A stretch of 64,000 nucleotides of DNA, taken from NCBI GenBank assembly GCA_022316685.1, contig JAKJHU010000039.1, positions 3,224,001 to 3,288,000 on the forward strand, read 5' to 3'. Below are positions 39,685 through 50,615 of this stretch, in pieces. The notes beneath the pieces were generated by a model that saw nothing but the letters and a program-made list of their open reading frames with translations, had not been told where the DNA came from and did not search any database. The stretch comes from Progne subis subis (taxonomy: Eukaryota > Chordata > Aves > Passeriformes > Hirundinidae). How positions within the stretch are numbered: the first letter of the stretch is position 1; every line of letters begins with the position of its first letter. A program made the translations under genes and the position numbers.

Positions 39685-40993
39685 GTGAGTCCATTTACCT
39701 TTTCATGCAAATAAGCATCACTGCGAGCTGCTGCTGTGCCCACCCTGGAGAAGCACGTGGCACTAGTGTGGGTTGTTGTTTTACTGCTGCTTCCATGCAT
39801 CTCCAAGGAAGAGCTACCCCTGAGAGCAGAGACGGGCTTCTCCCCAGTGTCCCCATTCAGCCACTGGTCTCTGCTGAAATTGCCCTGGGTATCTTACAGG
39901 ACCACTTAAGATGCTGATACTCATGGTTTGTGTACTTATTCAATAGAAGTTAGCTGGGGGCCATGGATTCCTGTTGCAGGGAGCTTTCAGTATGATAGTC
40001 AGAAGTAAATGTGAATACATGATAACTCAAGAGAGGCAAGTATGCTCCTTCTGTTCCTGATTTTCTTTACTTTCTTGGTATGTTTTTTTAAACTTAATTA
40101 CAAGACTTGGGAAACATGAAACCATTTCAAGTAGGATGGCTAAGCCTCACCTAATCACCAGCTCCAGTGGTTTCCAGAGCCTGCAGCTGAGCAATGTCCT
40201 CCCTGTGGGGTTTGCAGTTAAAATCTGATGCTAAGGGTCCTTGGTGGCCCCTGAGAACCTTGGAAAATTGACAGTGGCTAGAGAACTTTGGAGGTGATTA
40301 GCTAACACTATATTCCCTACAGCAGAATAAATTTGAAGCCTGAGATTTTGTTTTTGCTTTAGCATAAAAAAATCTGAACCCAGGGAGCTGTTCTGCTTTA
40401 GGAATCACAGGATACTTCAGAGCAGCTTTTTTCACCTCAAATATATGAAAAAGCTGCAGACCACATGGTGGGGTCATGTAATTTCCATCTGTTTCACAAA
40501 AAATTTACTCAGCTGCGTTTTGGAAAACTGTCTAAGTCAAAAGGTTTCCTCTGAACGAACGAGATCAGCACATGGTGACACCAGAGCCCAGCAAAGCCTG
40601 TCCTCTTCTCCGTGCAGTTTATCCCCAGCATAACAGCTTTTACTCCTGCATCATGGGGCCATTTTGGACAAGAACTCCTTCACTTCTCAAAGTGATTTTC
40701 TAGTTAGAAACTGAGCTGTCTTTGTGCTGAGAGAGGCTTTCTGCAGCCTCTCAGGAATATGCTGGCTAATCATGGATGAACAAATATGATGCTTGTAGCC
40801 TTTACATTCCCAGTAGTCTCTTAGTCTCTGTTGTTGCAGCTCTGCATTCCCAGCTGAGCATTGCTGGTTACCCTACTTATGTTTTCATCTTGGTAAGAGA
40901 CTAATCCACATAATTTTCTCTCTTCTTTTCTCTTCTCTTCTCTTCTCCTTCTCTCCCTGTGTCCCTACTGTCTCTCCAACAAACCTGCCTCAG
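39685..40993 (+). other. DPF3: DPF3 intron of about 1.3 kb
   Basis: The intron runs from donor GTGAGT (39685) to an acceptor ending CTGCCTCAG (40993). A long TCTTC/CTTCT-rich pyrimidine tract fills 40913-40958, 35 bases before the exon, and is listed separately. The small open frames here show no family resemblance. Confidence 0.9.
40913..40958 (+). promoter_or_regulatory. DPF3: Extended (TTCTC)n pyrimidine tract before the PHD2 exon
   Basis: Forty-six bases contain only C and T, with many UCUU/CUUCU motifs, then a further pyrimidine-rich stretch up to the acceptor at 40993. UCUU-type repeats are classical PTB binding sites, so the tract may affect use of the PHD2 core exon. It could equally be a simple repeat that only acts as a strong polypyrimidine tract. 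Confidence 0.5.
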
Positions 40994-41075
40994 GACCAGC
41001 TGCTCTTCTGTGATGACTGTGACCGTGGCTATCACATGTATTGCTTGAATCCACCAGTCTTTGAGCCCCCAGAAG
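40994..41075 (+). CDS. DPF3: DPF3b exon encoding the core of PHD finger 2
   Basis: The exon encodes [20 protein letters not shown], then PVFEPPE and the first base of Gly. It provides the [13 protein letters not shown] signature of PHD2: the second C-x2-C pair, and the His-x2-Cys pair (HMYC). The acidic run DDCD is part of the face that reads the histone H3 N-terminus in DPF proteins. It lies between acceptor CTCAG and donor GTAACA. That donor is weaker than the other three donors seen here, which are GTGAGT twice and GTAGGT once. PVFEPPEG has Phe where human DPF3 has Ala, next to the zinc site and not a ligand. Confidence 0.97.
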
Positions 41076-42072
41076 GTAACATATGACTGAAGTCTGCTCT
41101 GAAAATCACAATTAAGTCTTAGTGGAGAAGGGAAGAATTTCAGAAGGGTGTTTTGAACCAGGGGGGTTAAGGAAACAGTAGCAAAACAAAGGGAGATAGC
41201 ACTGGAAAGAAACAAAATTATTAGAACATCTATTGCAGAACACGGCTCTTCTTTGGGTCCTGGGTACCTCTGGATGTCCCACATGTCATTGGTCACCTCA
41301 GTTTAGTCAACTGAATTGAGTGCCTCTGAAATGTGACTTAGGGCTTCTTGAGAAGTCAAAGTCCCAGAGAGAAAGCCTCAGACAGGGAGGTCCTCTCTGG
41401 AACATCTGAGAGCCTGTTGTCAGGAGACCGGAATAAAGGGAATTACCTCCCTTGCTCTATGGTATGTTTCTGTCTTGTCAGGGTAGGGGTTTTGTGGTCT
41501 GTATTACATTTGGTATGTAGCTATGGCCTCTCCAGGGGGTTCAGTCTGACTATACCGTGACTGGTTGGAGTTTTTCACTTGGCTGTGGAGCAGAGGAACT
41601 AGTCTCTTAGCATTAGAGGTTCTCTGACTAAAATCCTCAGAGAGCAGTAGAATTGGAGGAGACTTGTGAGTGCGAGTGACTGTGGTTTACCTGAGGGGCA
41701 AGACAATAATTACAAATCAACCATGCATTCAGGAGCTAATGTTTTTAACTTTGGTATAAAGGAAGCTAAATCAGGAGGGGAAGATTTTGAAGTGCAGCTA
41801 ATAATTTGCTAAAGGTTTCTGTTCCACTGGGCAGTGTTTTATTGAAAGTGTGAAAATATAAAACATCTCATTGCAATGCACACCCCAGCAGCATTACAGC
41901 TCATGTAGAAAACCTATGGACACAAAAGCAAGGGCAGCAGAGGCTGCTTCACAAAAGTACGCACAATTTCAATATTAGGAATATATGATATATTATTCAA
42001 GCCAGTCTTGACATAAACTCTGAGTGCCTGGATTTTATGTCATTCCTATAAGAAGGATTTCTTCATTTGCAG
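41076..42072 (+). other. DPF3: DPF3 last intron of about 1.0 kb
   Basis: The intron runs from donor GTAACA (41076) to the acceptor TTCATTTGCAG (42072). I see no feature in it beyond ordinary intron sequence. The open frame at 41348-41560 has no recognisable content. Confidence 0.9.
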
Positions 42073-42143
42073 GGAGCTGGAGTTGTCATTTGTGCCAGGA
42101 GCTGCTCAGAGAGAGAGCATCAGCTTTTGGCTACCAGGCCTGA
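42073..42143 (+). CDS. DPF3: DPF3b last coding exon, end of PHD2 and stop
   Basis: The exon completes Gly and encodes SWSCHLCQELLRERASAFGY, then QA and TGA (42141-42143). The C-x2-C of SCHLC supplies the last zinc ligands of PHD2, and the short tail after it matches the DPF3b ending. The human tail reads Trp-Glu-Leu-Leu-Lys-Glu-Lys and ends Gly-Cys-Gln-Ala. Here Gln replaces Trp after the last zinc cysteine, Tyr replaces Cys near the end, and Lys is swapped for Arg. The five long-isoform exons in the window add up to 533 bases, or about 177 residues, which is the expected C-terminal half of a protein of about 378 residues. Confidence 0.97.
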
Positions 42144-43219
42144 GGAGCTCCAACAATCAAGAAACACCTTGCTCCTGGTGTTGCCATACCAGCACACAAT
42201 TCCCATCCAGAACACAAAGACACAACCCACACCCAAATGAACGGACACTCAAATACAGGAAGAGGTATCTGTGGTATTCCCTGTCACTAATGCCAGACCT
42301 CCTGGGCTCTGCTAGGACTGTGTACTTTCTCAATGATCTGGATGAAATCTCTTCACTGCTATGCATGGTTGCTGTTGCCGTTTACAGGCTCACATGCATT
42401 ATGGAAGGGGGGGGTTGTTATACCGACATGGAGAAGTCAATTTTGTGTGGCCTTGTGCTTTCTGTTTAGTCTTTTTTTTAATGAAAAAGTAGTAAGATAT
42501 TTCCCAAGGAATTATTGGTGAGTACTTCAGCTGCAAGCAGCACCAGGTGTTTCTCCTCACAGGCTTGACTGGAAATCTCTTTAATGCAGCCACACTGTAG
42601 ATGCATGGGTGCTTAAGGGAGTGTTCTGAGAGTTGCACCTAGTTCAATGCTTCCCAGTTCATGAACAGCACATTCTCACTAAGAGAAGCACTGATCAAAA
42701 CTTTTGGGGGTGACATTGAATCAAATGCCTTGATTTGGCAGATTGTTAGGAATCTGTTCTAAGTGTAATGAAGAGCAGTACTGGTATGTACACACATAGA
42801 TGCTTAGAAATGCCTTTGGTATTCAGGATATTCAGGCATACTGTCCCACTGCAATGCCAGCAACACCTACCAGACACATAATTTCTTTTTGTTCATAAAA
42901 TTCTGAGTGGAAAATCTTATGTATGCAACTGACTTTAGGTCAGAAAAATGAACAAAAGAAAAAATGTCATCTTAAGCTGATCATAGAAAGTAAAAATTGT
43001 CTGGTCATTTTGCAATGTAAGTTGCAAAAAGGAACAATTTTGGCTTTAGGTCAAATGAAGCACTTTGATTAATTTTTTGAAATTTCTAAACTAAAATGTT
43101 CTGCAACTGAAAGCTGCATTTTCTGGGTGTTGCCTAATCCGGATGTTTTCAGCATTTCCAAAATGTTACTGGTTTTTGTCAAAGTAATTATTGAGATCTA
43201 ACTTAATTTCCAAATAATT

Positions 43220-43247
43220 CCCCCCCCCCCCCCCCCCCTCCCCCCCC
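43220..43247 (+). repeat. Poly-C tract
   Basis: Nineteen C, one T and eight C form a tract with strong strand asymmetry. The complementary strand is a G run able to form a G-quadruplex. If the DPF3b 3' UTR extends this far it would be a poly(rC)-binding-protein site. Confidence 0.9.
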
Positions 43248-43420
43248 AAATTCTCTACAACTGCATTTTTGGCCAATGACATAATTTGTCTAAAAATCTT
43301 CCCCAGCTCTAAAGAAAAGAATCATTTGCTGAACCTAACATGAAAAGAAGAATTTTCAAAATTATTTAAAAACTTAAATAGGAATAGTTCTACTTTATTT
43401 AAACAAAGTTTTACATGTGA

Positions 43421-43426
43421 AATAAA
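43421..43426 (+). terminator. DPF3: Candidate poly(A) signal AATAAA for DPF3b
   Basis: This is the first canonical AATAAA I noted after the DPF3b stop, about 1.28 kb downstream. A longer UTR using 44259-44264 or later signals is equally possible. Confidence 0.4.
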
Positions 43427-44064
43427 GACATATTAAGTGAGGACATCCATTGAAAAAAAAAAATTATTGCAGTTGAATCTCTTTGGATAATTTAAGACAT
43501 TACTAGGAGAATAAGTACATCAAATATTTTCTACAAAATACATCTTTAAGGTCAAAAACCTACCACTCCCTGAGCTGCCAAGTAGCCCAGAATAACAATT
43601 TTTTTGGGTATGATGTATTTTACTTTCTGTGCATAGATTTAAGTGTGTTTATAATATAATTTTATGAGAGTCCCAAGCAGCATGTGACTCACTTTGCTGG
43701 TACAAGTAGGTAAAGATACTGAAGATTATATCTGGCATGTTTATATTGGTTGAAACTCTTCTGCAAAATTAAACATCCCCAAACACTCGAAAGACATTGT
43801 GAAACAATATTGGTGAGCTATTTTTTCTTCCTTCTCCTGCTAATTACACTTAGTTAGGATGAGCTGTACTGACCCAGTGCACTTTTTCTCATTATTTAGA
43901 TAGTTTCTTCCCTTTTTGTTCAGCTTACACACCACAAGTAGCTGTGTCAGCTACTGGATTCTCCCACCTACTGTTGCAGCCTCTTCTCAGGCTGCAGCAG
44001 GAGTATTTTAACCTGTTAGAAAAAAAAAAAGTAGAAAGTATTTATCCTAATTGCATCGCACCAA

Positions 44065-44310
44065 GTCTCTCCTGGAGCAGTTTCACTGGCTATCTGTAAA
44101 AATCATTCACTATCTTGTGCTTTCCATGTGACAGCCCTTCAATGAGCTGAGAGCACAAAGAAATTTGAGCATGATGTCTGGAGAGAGCAAAGTCTGGAAG
44201 CCTGTGCACTTGTATCAGATCTGATACCTGTTGGGACAAGGCCCTTGAGCAAATATAAAATAAAGAATCTTCCTCCAAAGTCTGGAACTGCCCTGGCCCT
44301 GGGGAGCACT
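44065..44310 (+). mobile_element. Decayed LINE fragment (L2/CR1-like reverse transcriptase end)
   Basis: In frame from 44072 the sequence reads LEQFHWLSVKIIHYLVLSM, a stop, then QPFNELRAQ. Further on, in a shifted frame from 44274, it reads SKVWNCP. These resemble the HWLPV...FKILxLxYKALN and PKLWNSLP blocks at the C-terminal end of L2/CR1-clade reverse transcriptases. Their spacing, about 64 residues, is close to that in intact elements. At least one stop and one frameshift show it is long dead. The family assignment is by eye. Confidence 0.5.
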
Positions 44311-45689
44311 TGGAGGACACAGCTGATCTGCACGAGCATTTGCACCCATCTGTTGGCGCAACTGAACCCTGCTGATCTGGCATTTTGGGACCATCACATG
44401 GTTCAGTCTGATATAAAATCCTGTTGTTGCGGCCTGCATGGCAAGTGTGCATTCACCACAGTCACCACTGGGCTCTCTCACAGAAAATGGGTGTTTTGGG
44501 AAGAGTGACTGGAAACGAGAAATGTGTGTGCCAGAGGAAACTTTTATTCTGGTGCTGGTGGTGGGATCAGCAGATGTGGGTTAGTGTTTGGGCCGGTCCT
44601 CAGCTACTGGTCCTGCTGGACCTAGAGACTTCCATCATAAAAATGGCCATTGCCTTCCAGTGTTCTGATGTTTACACCAACCTTGGAGGAGTAGGACAAT
44701 GTCTGCATTCCTAAGCAGTGAGGACTTTTGTTGTTTTGGCCTGTGTGTTAAGCAGACCCTGGTGGCTCATCATGTAAGTCTCAGGTAGCCTGCTTGGTGG
44801 AGCCAGCTGGTGCAGAATTTCGGTGGTGTCCATCCCTGTGACAGAGACATTGCTGAAGGAGCTGTGCTTTCTGTGCACACCTGCTTTCCTCTTTTGTGGT
44901 TTTGATCCAGAACTGTTTTTTCCTTCCACAACCATTCTGCAGCCAACATCTTTCATGTTCAGAAACGCCCCTCCGTGGCCTTGCTGAAGTTTCGTCACTA
45001 GTGAGGTATGACAGAAGGACAGATTGCTAGATCTTCAATGCCAAAGCATTGCTTGCTGTCTGAGATCAGTGTGACAGGGTGCTCACCCACAGTGGACCAG
45101 CAGTATTTCATCTCTCCAGCTTTATGCTGTGTGCTGTGTAGCCAGGCAGCTCCAGGTAACTTTGGCAGCAGATTCCCCATGCGGAGAGCTTCCTCCAGCT
45201 ACAGCCTCCCTACTTCACTAGCTGAGTCCAAGATAAGGGGCTGGAACAGACTTCTCAGTGACATTTTTAGCATGCATTCAGTGCCATGTGTGTTGGTGCA
45301 CCTTAGAAATACTGAATGACCTCCCATGTGAAAAATGCACCAGCTTTGCTGAGATGTGGAAGAGGTTGTGGCACTACCATGGGAGTGAAGAAGAGGAGTT
45401 TAGAAACTCTGATAACTGAGTCCGTGTCACCTGCTGTCCCACTGGGGATAGTCCTGCTGCACGATTGCTGGGATGTGTGACTTGGGCAGCAGCATCTGCT
45501 GTCAGGAAAATCTTGCCAGTGATCTGGTCTGGGCACTAAACAGTGTGCAGGCTCCGGCTCTGTGTGTTGCTCTCTCTCTTGCTATGGCAGGACATGCAAG
45601 TCTGTTGGCAGTCCCTGAAGTGAACAAACTCTGGTGTTTTGCAAAACTCTCCTGTGTAGGCAAGGCAGTTAATATTTTAGCACAAATCA

Positions 45690-45885
45690 GGGCAAACTAC
45701 CAGGAGATGGTAGATCCTACACGTCTCGAAGACTTCAAATCAAGAACAGATGGATTCCTAGATGTATTTTAATTAAACATGATCTTATTTAATCATGGGA
45801 ATGTCTGACTGAAAAGGCTTGTGTTATAAAGGAAGTCAGGCTGGATGATGTAATTGTTCTTCCTGGCCTTATTATGAAAACAGCT
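45690..45885 (+). mobile_element. Decayed CR1-like LINE 3' end
   Basis: The stretch has the layout of the CR1-type 3' region common in sauropsid genomes: a GAAGACTTCAAATCAAGAAC-type block at 45728, a spacer, then GGAAGTCAGGCTGGATGATG and a TTCTTCCTGGCCTTA block at 45831-45871. Divergence is high, so the copy is old. The open frame at 45473-45772 overlapping it is not a host gene. Confidence 0.5.
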
Positions 45886-47329
45886 GCTTACTGTGGGAGA
45901 GGATGTATTTAAATACAAGTGTGCCTGCAGAATGGCCTTAAAGTATGTTAGTTAAACATATGCCCACGATCCTTCTGCTTTTAACTCCTTTTGGATAACC
46001 TAAAAAAGGTCAGTGAGAAAAAATCATCTTTACTGGTGCACTAAATTTCACATTACCTCCTTCATGCCCATAATGGCATCTCCTTTAGTGTTGGCTACCT
46101 CGGGCTGTTCCAGAGATTGAACAATTCAGACTGTATTGTGTGAAACCATGGCTTGCTTCTGGCTCTCCTTCCATCACATTTGTGTGCTGCGTTGCCCAGT
46201 TTTCTGTCCACAGTGGGAAGACTGGCTGGGGAGGACAGCACCTGCAGAGGAGGACTCAGAAACCAGAGGGGTGGAGAAATTACCACTGAATGGGAGCATC
46301 CAAGTGGTACCACTGAGGAAGTGAACTCATGTTGCCATCACAGAGCCTCTCCCATAGCTTGGAAAAGGCAATACCTTTATCTTCCCCCAAGCTGTGCTTC
46401 CACACCTCTGCTGTTGCATCAAGTTTACAGTGCACAGTTTTCTTTCAGTAAATGTACCTCAGACCAGTTCTTGAGCTAGGAAAGCCACCATTAAGTGTGT
46501 TCTTTTGAAGCAAATGTTACTCTAAATGACTTTGAAATCATGATTTTTCATCTCTCTTTAAAAGGAGCTCAGTCAATTCTGCCCCAAAGGAAGATTGTCC
46601 TGCACCATGCAGTGTTATGGGGCTGTAGCATTTTCTTTACACCTACAGCATGTGTTTTGACAGGGGTCTTTTGGGAGGTGAGGAGTGGATGGGGGTAGAA
46701 AGGAATATTAATTAAGCTTGTCACTGCTAGAGGGATAGTGTGCATTGTGGGCAAGAAAATTCCAGGTAAAGCTGGGCATGATTTTTCTCTGTGGAATGAA
46801 TTGATTTTTTAAAAAATGGGCTTTTCAGAGAACCATAATTATTCATATATTGAAGTCCAATCTGGCAAATCGGGGCAACAATCAAAAGAGCTGAAAATTA
46901 TTCTTTCAATCTTTTGGAAAGAATTACTTCAATATTTGAATTTTAAAGTTAGTGTAATTTATATTGGGAAAAATCTGGTGCCAGTATGTGAGGGAAGAAA
47001 ACAAATCTTATGGAGGAGATGATTAAAAGATAGATTATCTTTTCAGTGTTGTTATGGGAGGCTGTGGGATGATCACAAGGAAGTCACCTGACATTTTAAC
47101 AGTTGACCAGTTCTATAATTTTGGGGAAATAAGTTCTGTGGAGAGGAGCAGGCAGACAGGTCAGGAAAGCCCCCTTCTATAACCAGTTCTGGGTTCATTA
47201 TGACCTTAGCATCTCCCCTTTTACATGACAGGAGGAGGGGAGCGTGCAGCTGAGCAGGGTGACCACATCTGCCAGGCAGGAGCAGGGGTGCTGCCCCAGC
47301 CCCCCCAAATAAGGGGTGTCTGCAGAAGG

Positions 47330-47600
47330 AGCCCCCAGCCCAACTGGCAGGGATCCTCACAGACCGAGGCCAAAGCTCAGTTCCCAGCCGCTGAGCGGAG
47401 CGGGGACAGCGCGTCCCGCAGGGCTGGGGGCTGTGCCCGGCTGCCCATCACGGGGACGGGCACTCAGAGCTGCTCTGAGCCAGTCGGGGAGGGGCACATT
47501 CCCCACACCCCACCTATGTGGAGTTATAAAGCACGGGACTTATTTCCACTTAAAACAAGGATTGCGGCGCTGCTGTGGGCAGGTACTCAAATCCGTGCCT
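47330..47600 (+). promoter_or_regulatory. GC/CpG-rich patch followed by a TATA-like box
   Basis: A short CpG-dense stretch (about 47380-47470) is followed by TATAAAG at 47525-47531 in + orientation. The arrangement is promoter-like, but no recognisable gene starts after it, so it may be an enhancer or a GC-rich remnant. Confidence 0.2.
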
Positions 47601-50200
47601 CGCTTCCGGAGAAAAGGCAGGATGGCAATTCTTAGCTGCTTTTGCAAAGCACTTGGTGCCTACAAACAGCGTGCAAGCCCTAAGCTGCTATTTACCACAT
47701 GCTGCAGACCCAGACTGTGGCAGAGCAAGAAGAGCCAGCTCTTTTGGGCTGTTCCTTACATCATTTATTTCTGCCAGCCATGGGCCCATGACACTGCCTG
47801 GGAGATAGGAACAGGTGACAAGGCAGGAGTTGGACGTGAAAGATCCAAGACCCTGCAGAAGGAACAAAAAAGTTTAGTTGCTGTGGCTGTGCTTCTCCTC
47901 TGGTAAAAGAGAGCAGGAGTTGTGACTGGCAGAGAGCCAAATCCATCTTCGGTGGTGATATAATTACTAGCAATGACCTCCAGCCTCAGCAGGGGTTAAA
48001 TGGCTTTTCAGGGCAGGCACAAAACCTGGTCTGGTTTACATAAGATAAACTTAGGTTTGCTGGAGGGGCAGGGAGAGGACGGGGGTGTCTGTGGTTTGAA
48101 GGGGACTGATTTACAAGTGCAGCTGCCCAGCTCGCTCCCCATCACGTTCCCCTGGCTGTGCAGGCTCAGGCAACGTCTCCATTCTACCAGCGCCGGTGCC
48201 ATCGTCCGGGGCCAAGGCATCATGTCCCTGCTCCTGGGGAGCAGTTCTGCAGAGAGTGCTGGCAGTGTCCCAGCTCTGTCTCTGGTGGTGCTGGCTGGGG
48301 CACAAGGTCTCACTGCACGGCAGACAAGGGCGAGAGTGACTGACGCTCCCAGGCAGCGTCCTCGGCCCTTGGGGTCAGGGACTGTCTTGAAGGAGCCGGC
48401 TGCACGTTGTGCAAGCACAATTTCACTGTCCTGATAGCCAAGCCTTAGCACAGGGTAGAGGACAGGTGCATCACTCTCCTGTCTCTCCAGCTACACCACT
48501 GGGATGTTTGCACAGTTCCCCCCCACTGAGCATTGAGGCATTTAACAGAGGGGAAAGGGGAGGGTAAAGAACAGCAAGTACCTCTAGGAGACATAAGGGT
48601 TTTAGGCTTTACCCTTTTATTGTATGCCAGTGAGAATGCCAGGCGTTTAGCAGCTGGTGAATTGAGCCAACGGTTTATTAGTATTTGTTGCGTATTTCTG
48701 CCATGTCGGGTGAAAATGTAGTGTTATTACATTAGTGCATTTAGAATATATGTTGCTGCTGCTGTTTTGAAATGAGAAAACTACTATTTTCAGATCAGCT
48801 TACTGCCCTTTGTGTGCATGAAGTTAAAAATAAAACACTTCGTACCTGAAAATTTCTGATTTTTCAAGTATTGATATTTTCTTTCAGACTCCTGTCAGTC
48901 TAGTCATCTATCTGATTCAGTTTATTATAACAAACTACAGGTTTCACCTCCACGGTGACTCAGGAAATATTTCATCTCTTCCCACTTTCAGAAGCTAGGG
49001 AGAGAGAAGGGCAGGTTTTATTCTTTGTATTTGGAAAGACTGATAAAGGATGACACATTAATTTCACGTTCATCTCCTTTCCATGTCTTGAACGATTGAA
49101 TTGGCTGGCTGGGAGGGTGTTCCTTTCTGTAGAGCCCTGAAGGCTCAGCTGTGTATGAGAAAGCACAGTCCAGCATTTTGTCCACTTGGATAGGACTCCT
49201 CCTGCTATTGCCATATAAGAATTTGAGACTGCTAATTCTCATCAGGGACCCTTGTGCCTACAAGATAAGGACTTCCCTTCCATTTCTCAAGATCTTCTGC
49301 CTGGAAGGCCAAGCCCCCTGCAGCCCATGAATTCTGATGGAGCACAGATCTGTTTCCAGCCTTAACATGTACTTCTGCTGGACACAGGACCTCATTTGGA
49401 TGTTCACAATGTACTCCCACTGCAGAATTTGCAAGCAGCAGTGAAGAAAGAAGTACCTGCTGAAAACCAAAGGACATGACATGAATGTTACACCTAACCT
49501 ACTCTTCCTTTATAACTCTCCTGGACTGCAACACTAGGGATGTGCTCCGGCATCCTTTTGGGAAGGCTGTGCATGAGGAATTTCCAAGTGTCATCTCCTT
49601 TGAGCTTCATTACAGAATATCTTTCCTTGTTCATTCTCATTTTTTTTCTTTTCTTACAATGTTTCAGAGACAGTGTATGCTAAAACTGATTTGAAAGGTT
49701 TAGAACAATTCAGAAACAGACAGGTCCAAATCAAACCATCAGCTTTTATCTCTCCCTTAGAAGTGTTCAGCAAACCTTTGATCATTGCAGAGAATCAAGC
49801 TTGTGTGCTTATTTAATCTCAACTCAGCATTAAGGCCATACAGTAGTTCATAAAGACTTTTTAGTCAAAAAATCTTCTTTAAAAAAAGTGAGAGACATTT
49901 CCTCTTTACCTTTATGGCTTTTCATTTCTTCTGCTGCAGCAGAGATCAACAGTCTTCCTGTTCACTTTGACTTCCTTCCAGCGCTGCAGCCTGGGTCAGA
50001 AGTGATGGGTATAGGCCTGGAAATCATTTATTTCATTGAATTGCAGATGTAAAGAGAAACTCAAGGGTATTTAATTAAATTGTCATCTGTGCGACTCAGC
50101 CAGATCTTCTAAGACCCAGAAGCTTGTGTACATGCTAAGTTATTGGTTCACCTTTTCTTCATCTGCCATTTCAGGTTGAATGTGCCATTGATATGCACTT

Positions 50201-50230
50201 CCCCCCCCGCCCCCCCCCCCCCCCCCCCCC
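50201..50230 (+). repeat. Poly-C tract
   Basis: Eight C, one G and 21 C make a second C run 7 kb after the first. It is probably a simple slippage tract. Confidence 0.9.
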
Positions 50231-50527
50231 ACAAACGGTTGAAAAGAAAAAAATCAACAATTAAAATTGAGCGGAGGAAGGTTGAGTTACAATCTTTGCT
50301 CTTGATCCTTTATTTGATTTGGACAACGTTGTCCCCATTATTCTGAAAGAAAATAGAAGGAGGATAAGCCTGTGACATCATAGCACTTCTCCCAGATAAA
50401 AGCTGTTTTGTCATCATCTTGTAAGTTCACTTTTAAAATGCTAAAGTAATGATCTCTGAATAGTGGCACTGGCACAACCTTGCTGTGTGATGCTATGATA
50501 CTGATTTTTAATTAGGAGACTTTAAGT

Positions 50528-50615
50528 TATATATACAAATATATATATATACACACACACACACAAATATATATATATACACACACACACATACACACAC
50601 ACACACATATATATT
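50528..50615. repeat. Compound (TA)n/(CA)n microsatellite
   Basis: Alternating blocks of TA and CA repeats (TA, CA, TA, CA, TA) span nearly 90 bases. The TA blocks are self-complementary and the CA blocks can adopt Z-DNA. It is likely polymorphic. Confidence 0.92.

Larger units (their letters stand above)
42144..44290 (+). other. DPF3: DPF3b 3' UTR, minimum likely extent
   Basis: The UTR starts right after the DPF3b stop. Canonical AATAAA signals occur at 43421-43426 and 44259-44264, and more follow further on (for example 48829-48834). The true end cannot be chosen from sequence alone. The second signal lies inside a decayed LINE fragment, so it may be chance. Content is AT-rich with a C run at 43220-43247. 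No coding gene is seen. Confidence 0.45.
44311..50200. other. DPF3 3' flank without a recognised gene
   Basis: Besides the CR1-like fragment, this holds GC-rich patches at about 47.3-47.6 kb and 48.1-48.4 kb. Open frames at 47225-47635, 47316-47906, 48000-48434 and 48008-48451 (both strands) follow the GC content and show no known domain. Part of it may still be DPF3b 3' UTR. Confidence 0.6.

Noticed and set aside
47225..48451. Several long open frames on both strands
   Set aside because: They are parallel open frames in GC-rich DNA with no homology I recognise; the pattern is compositional.
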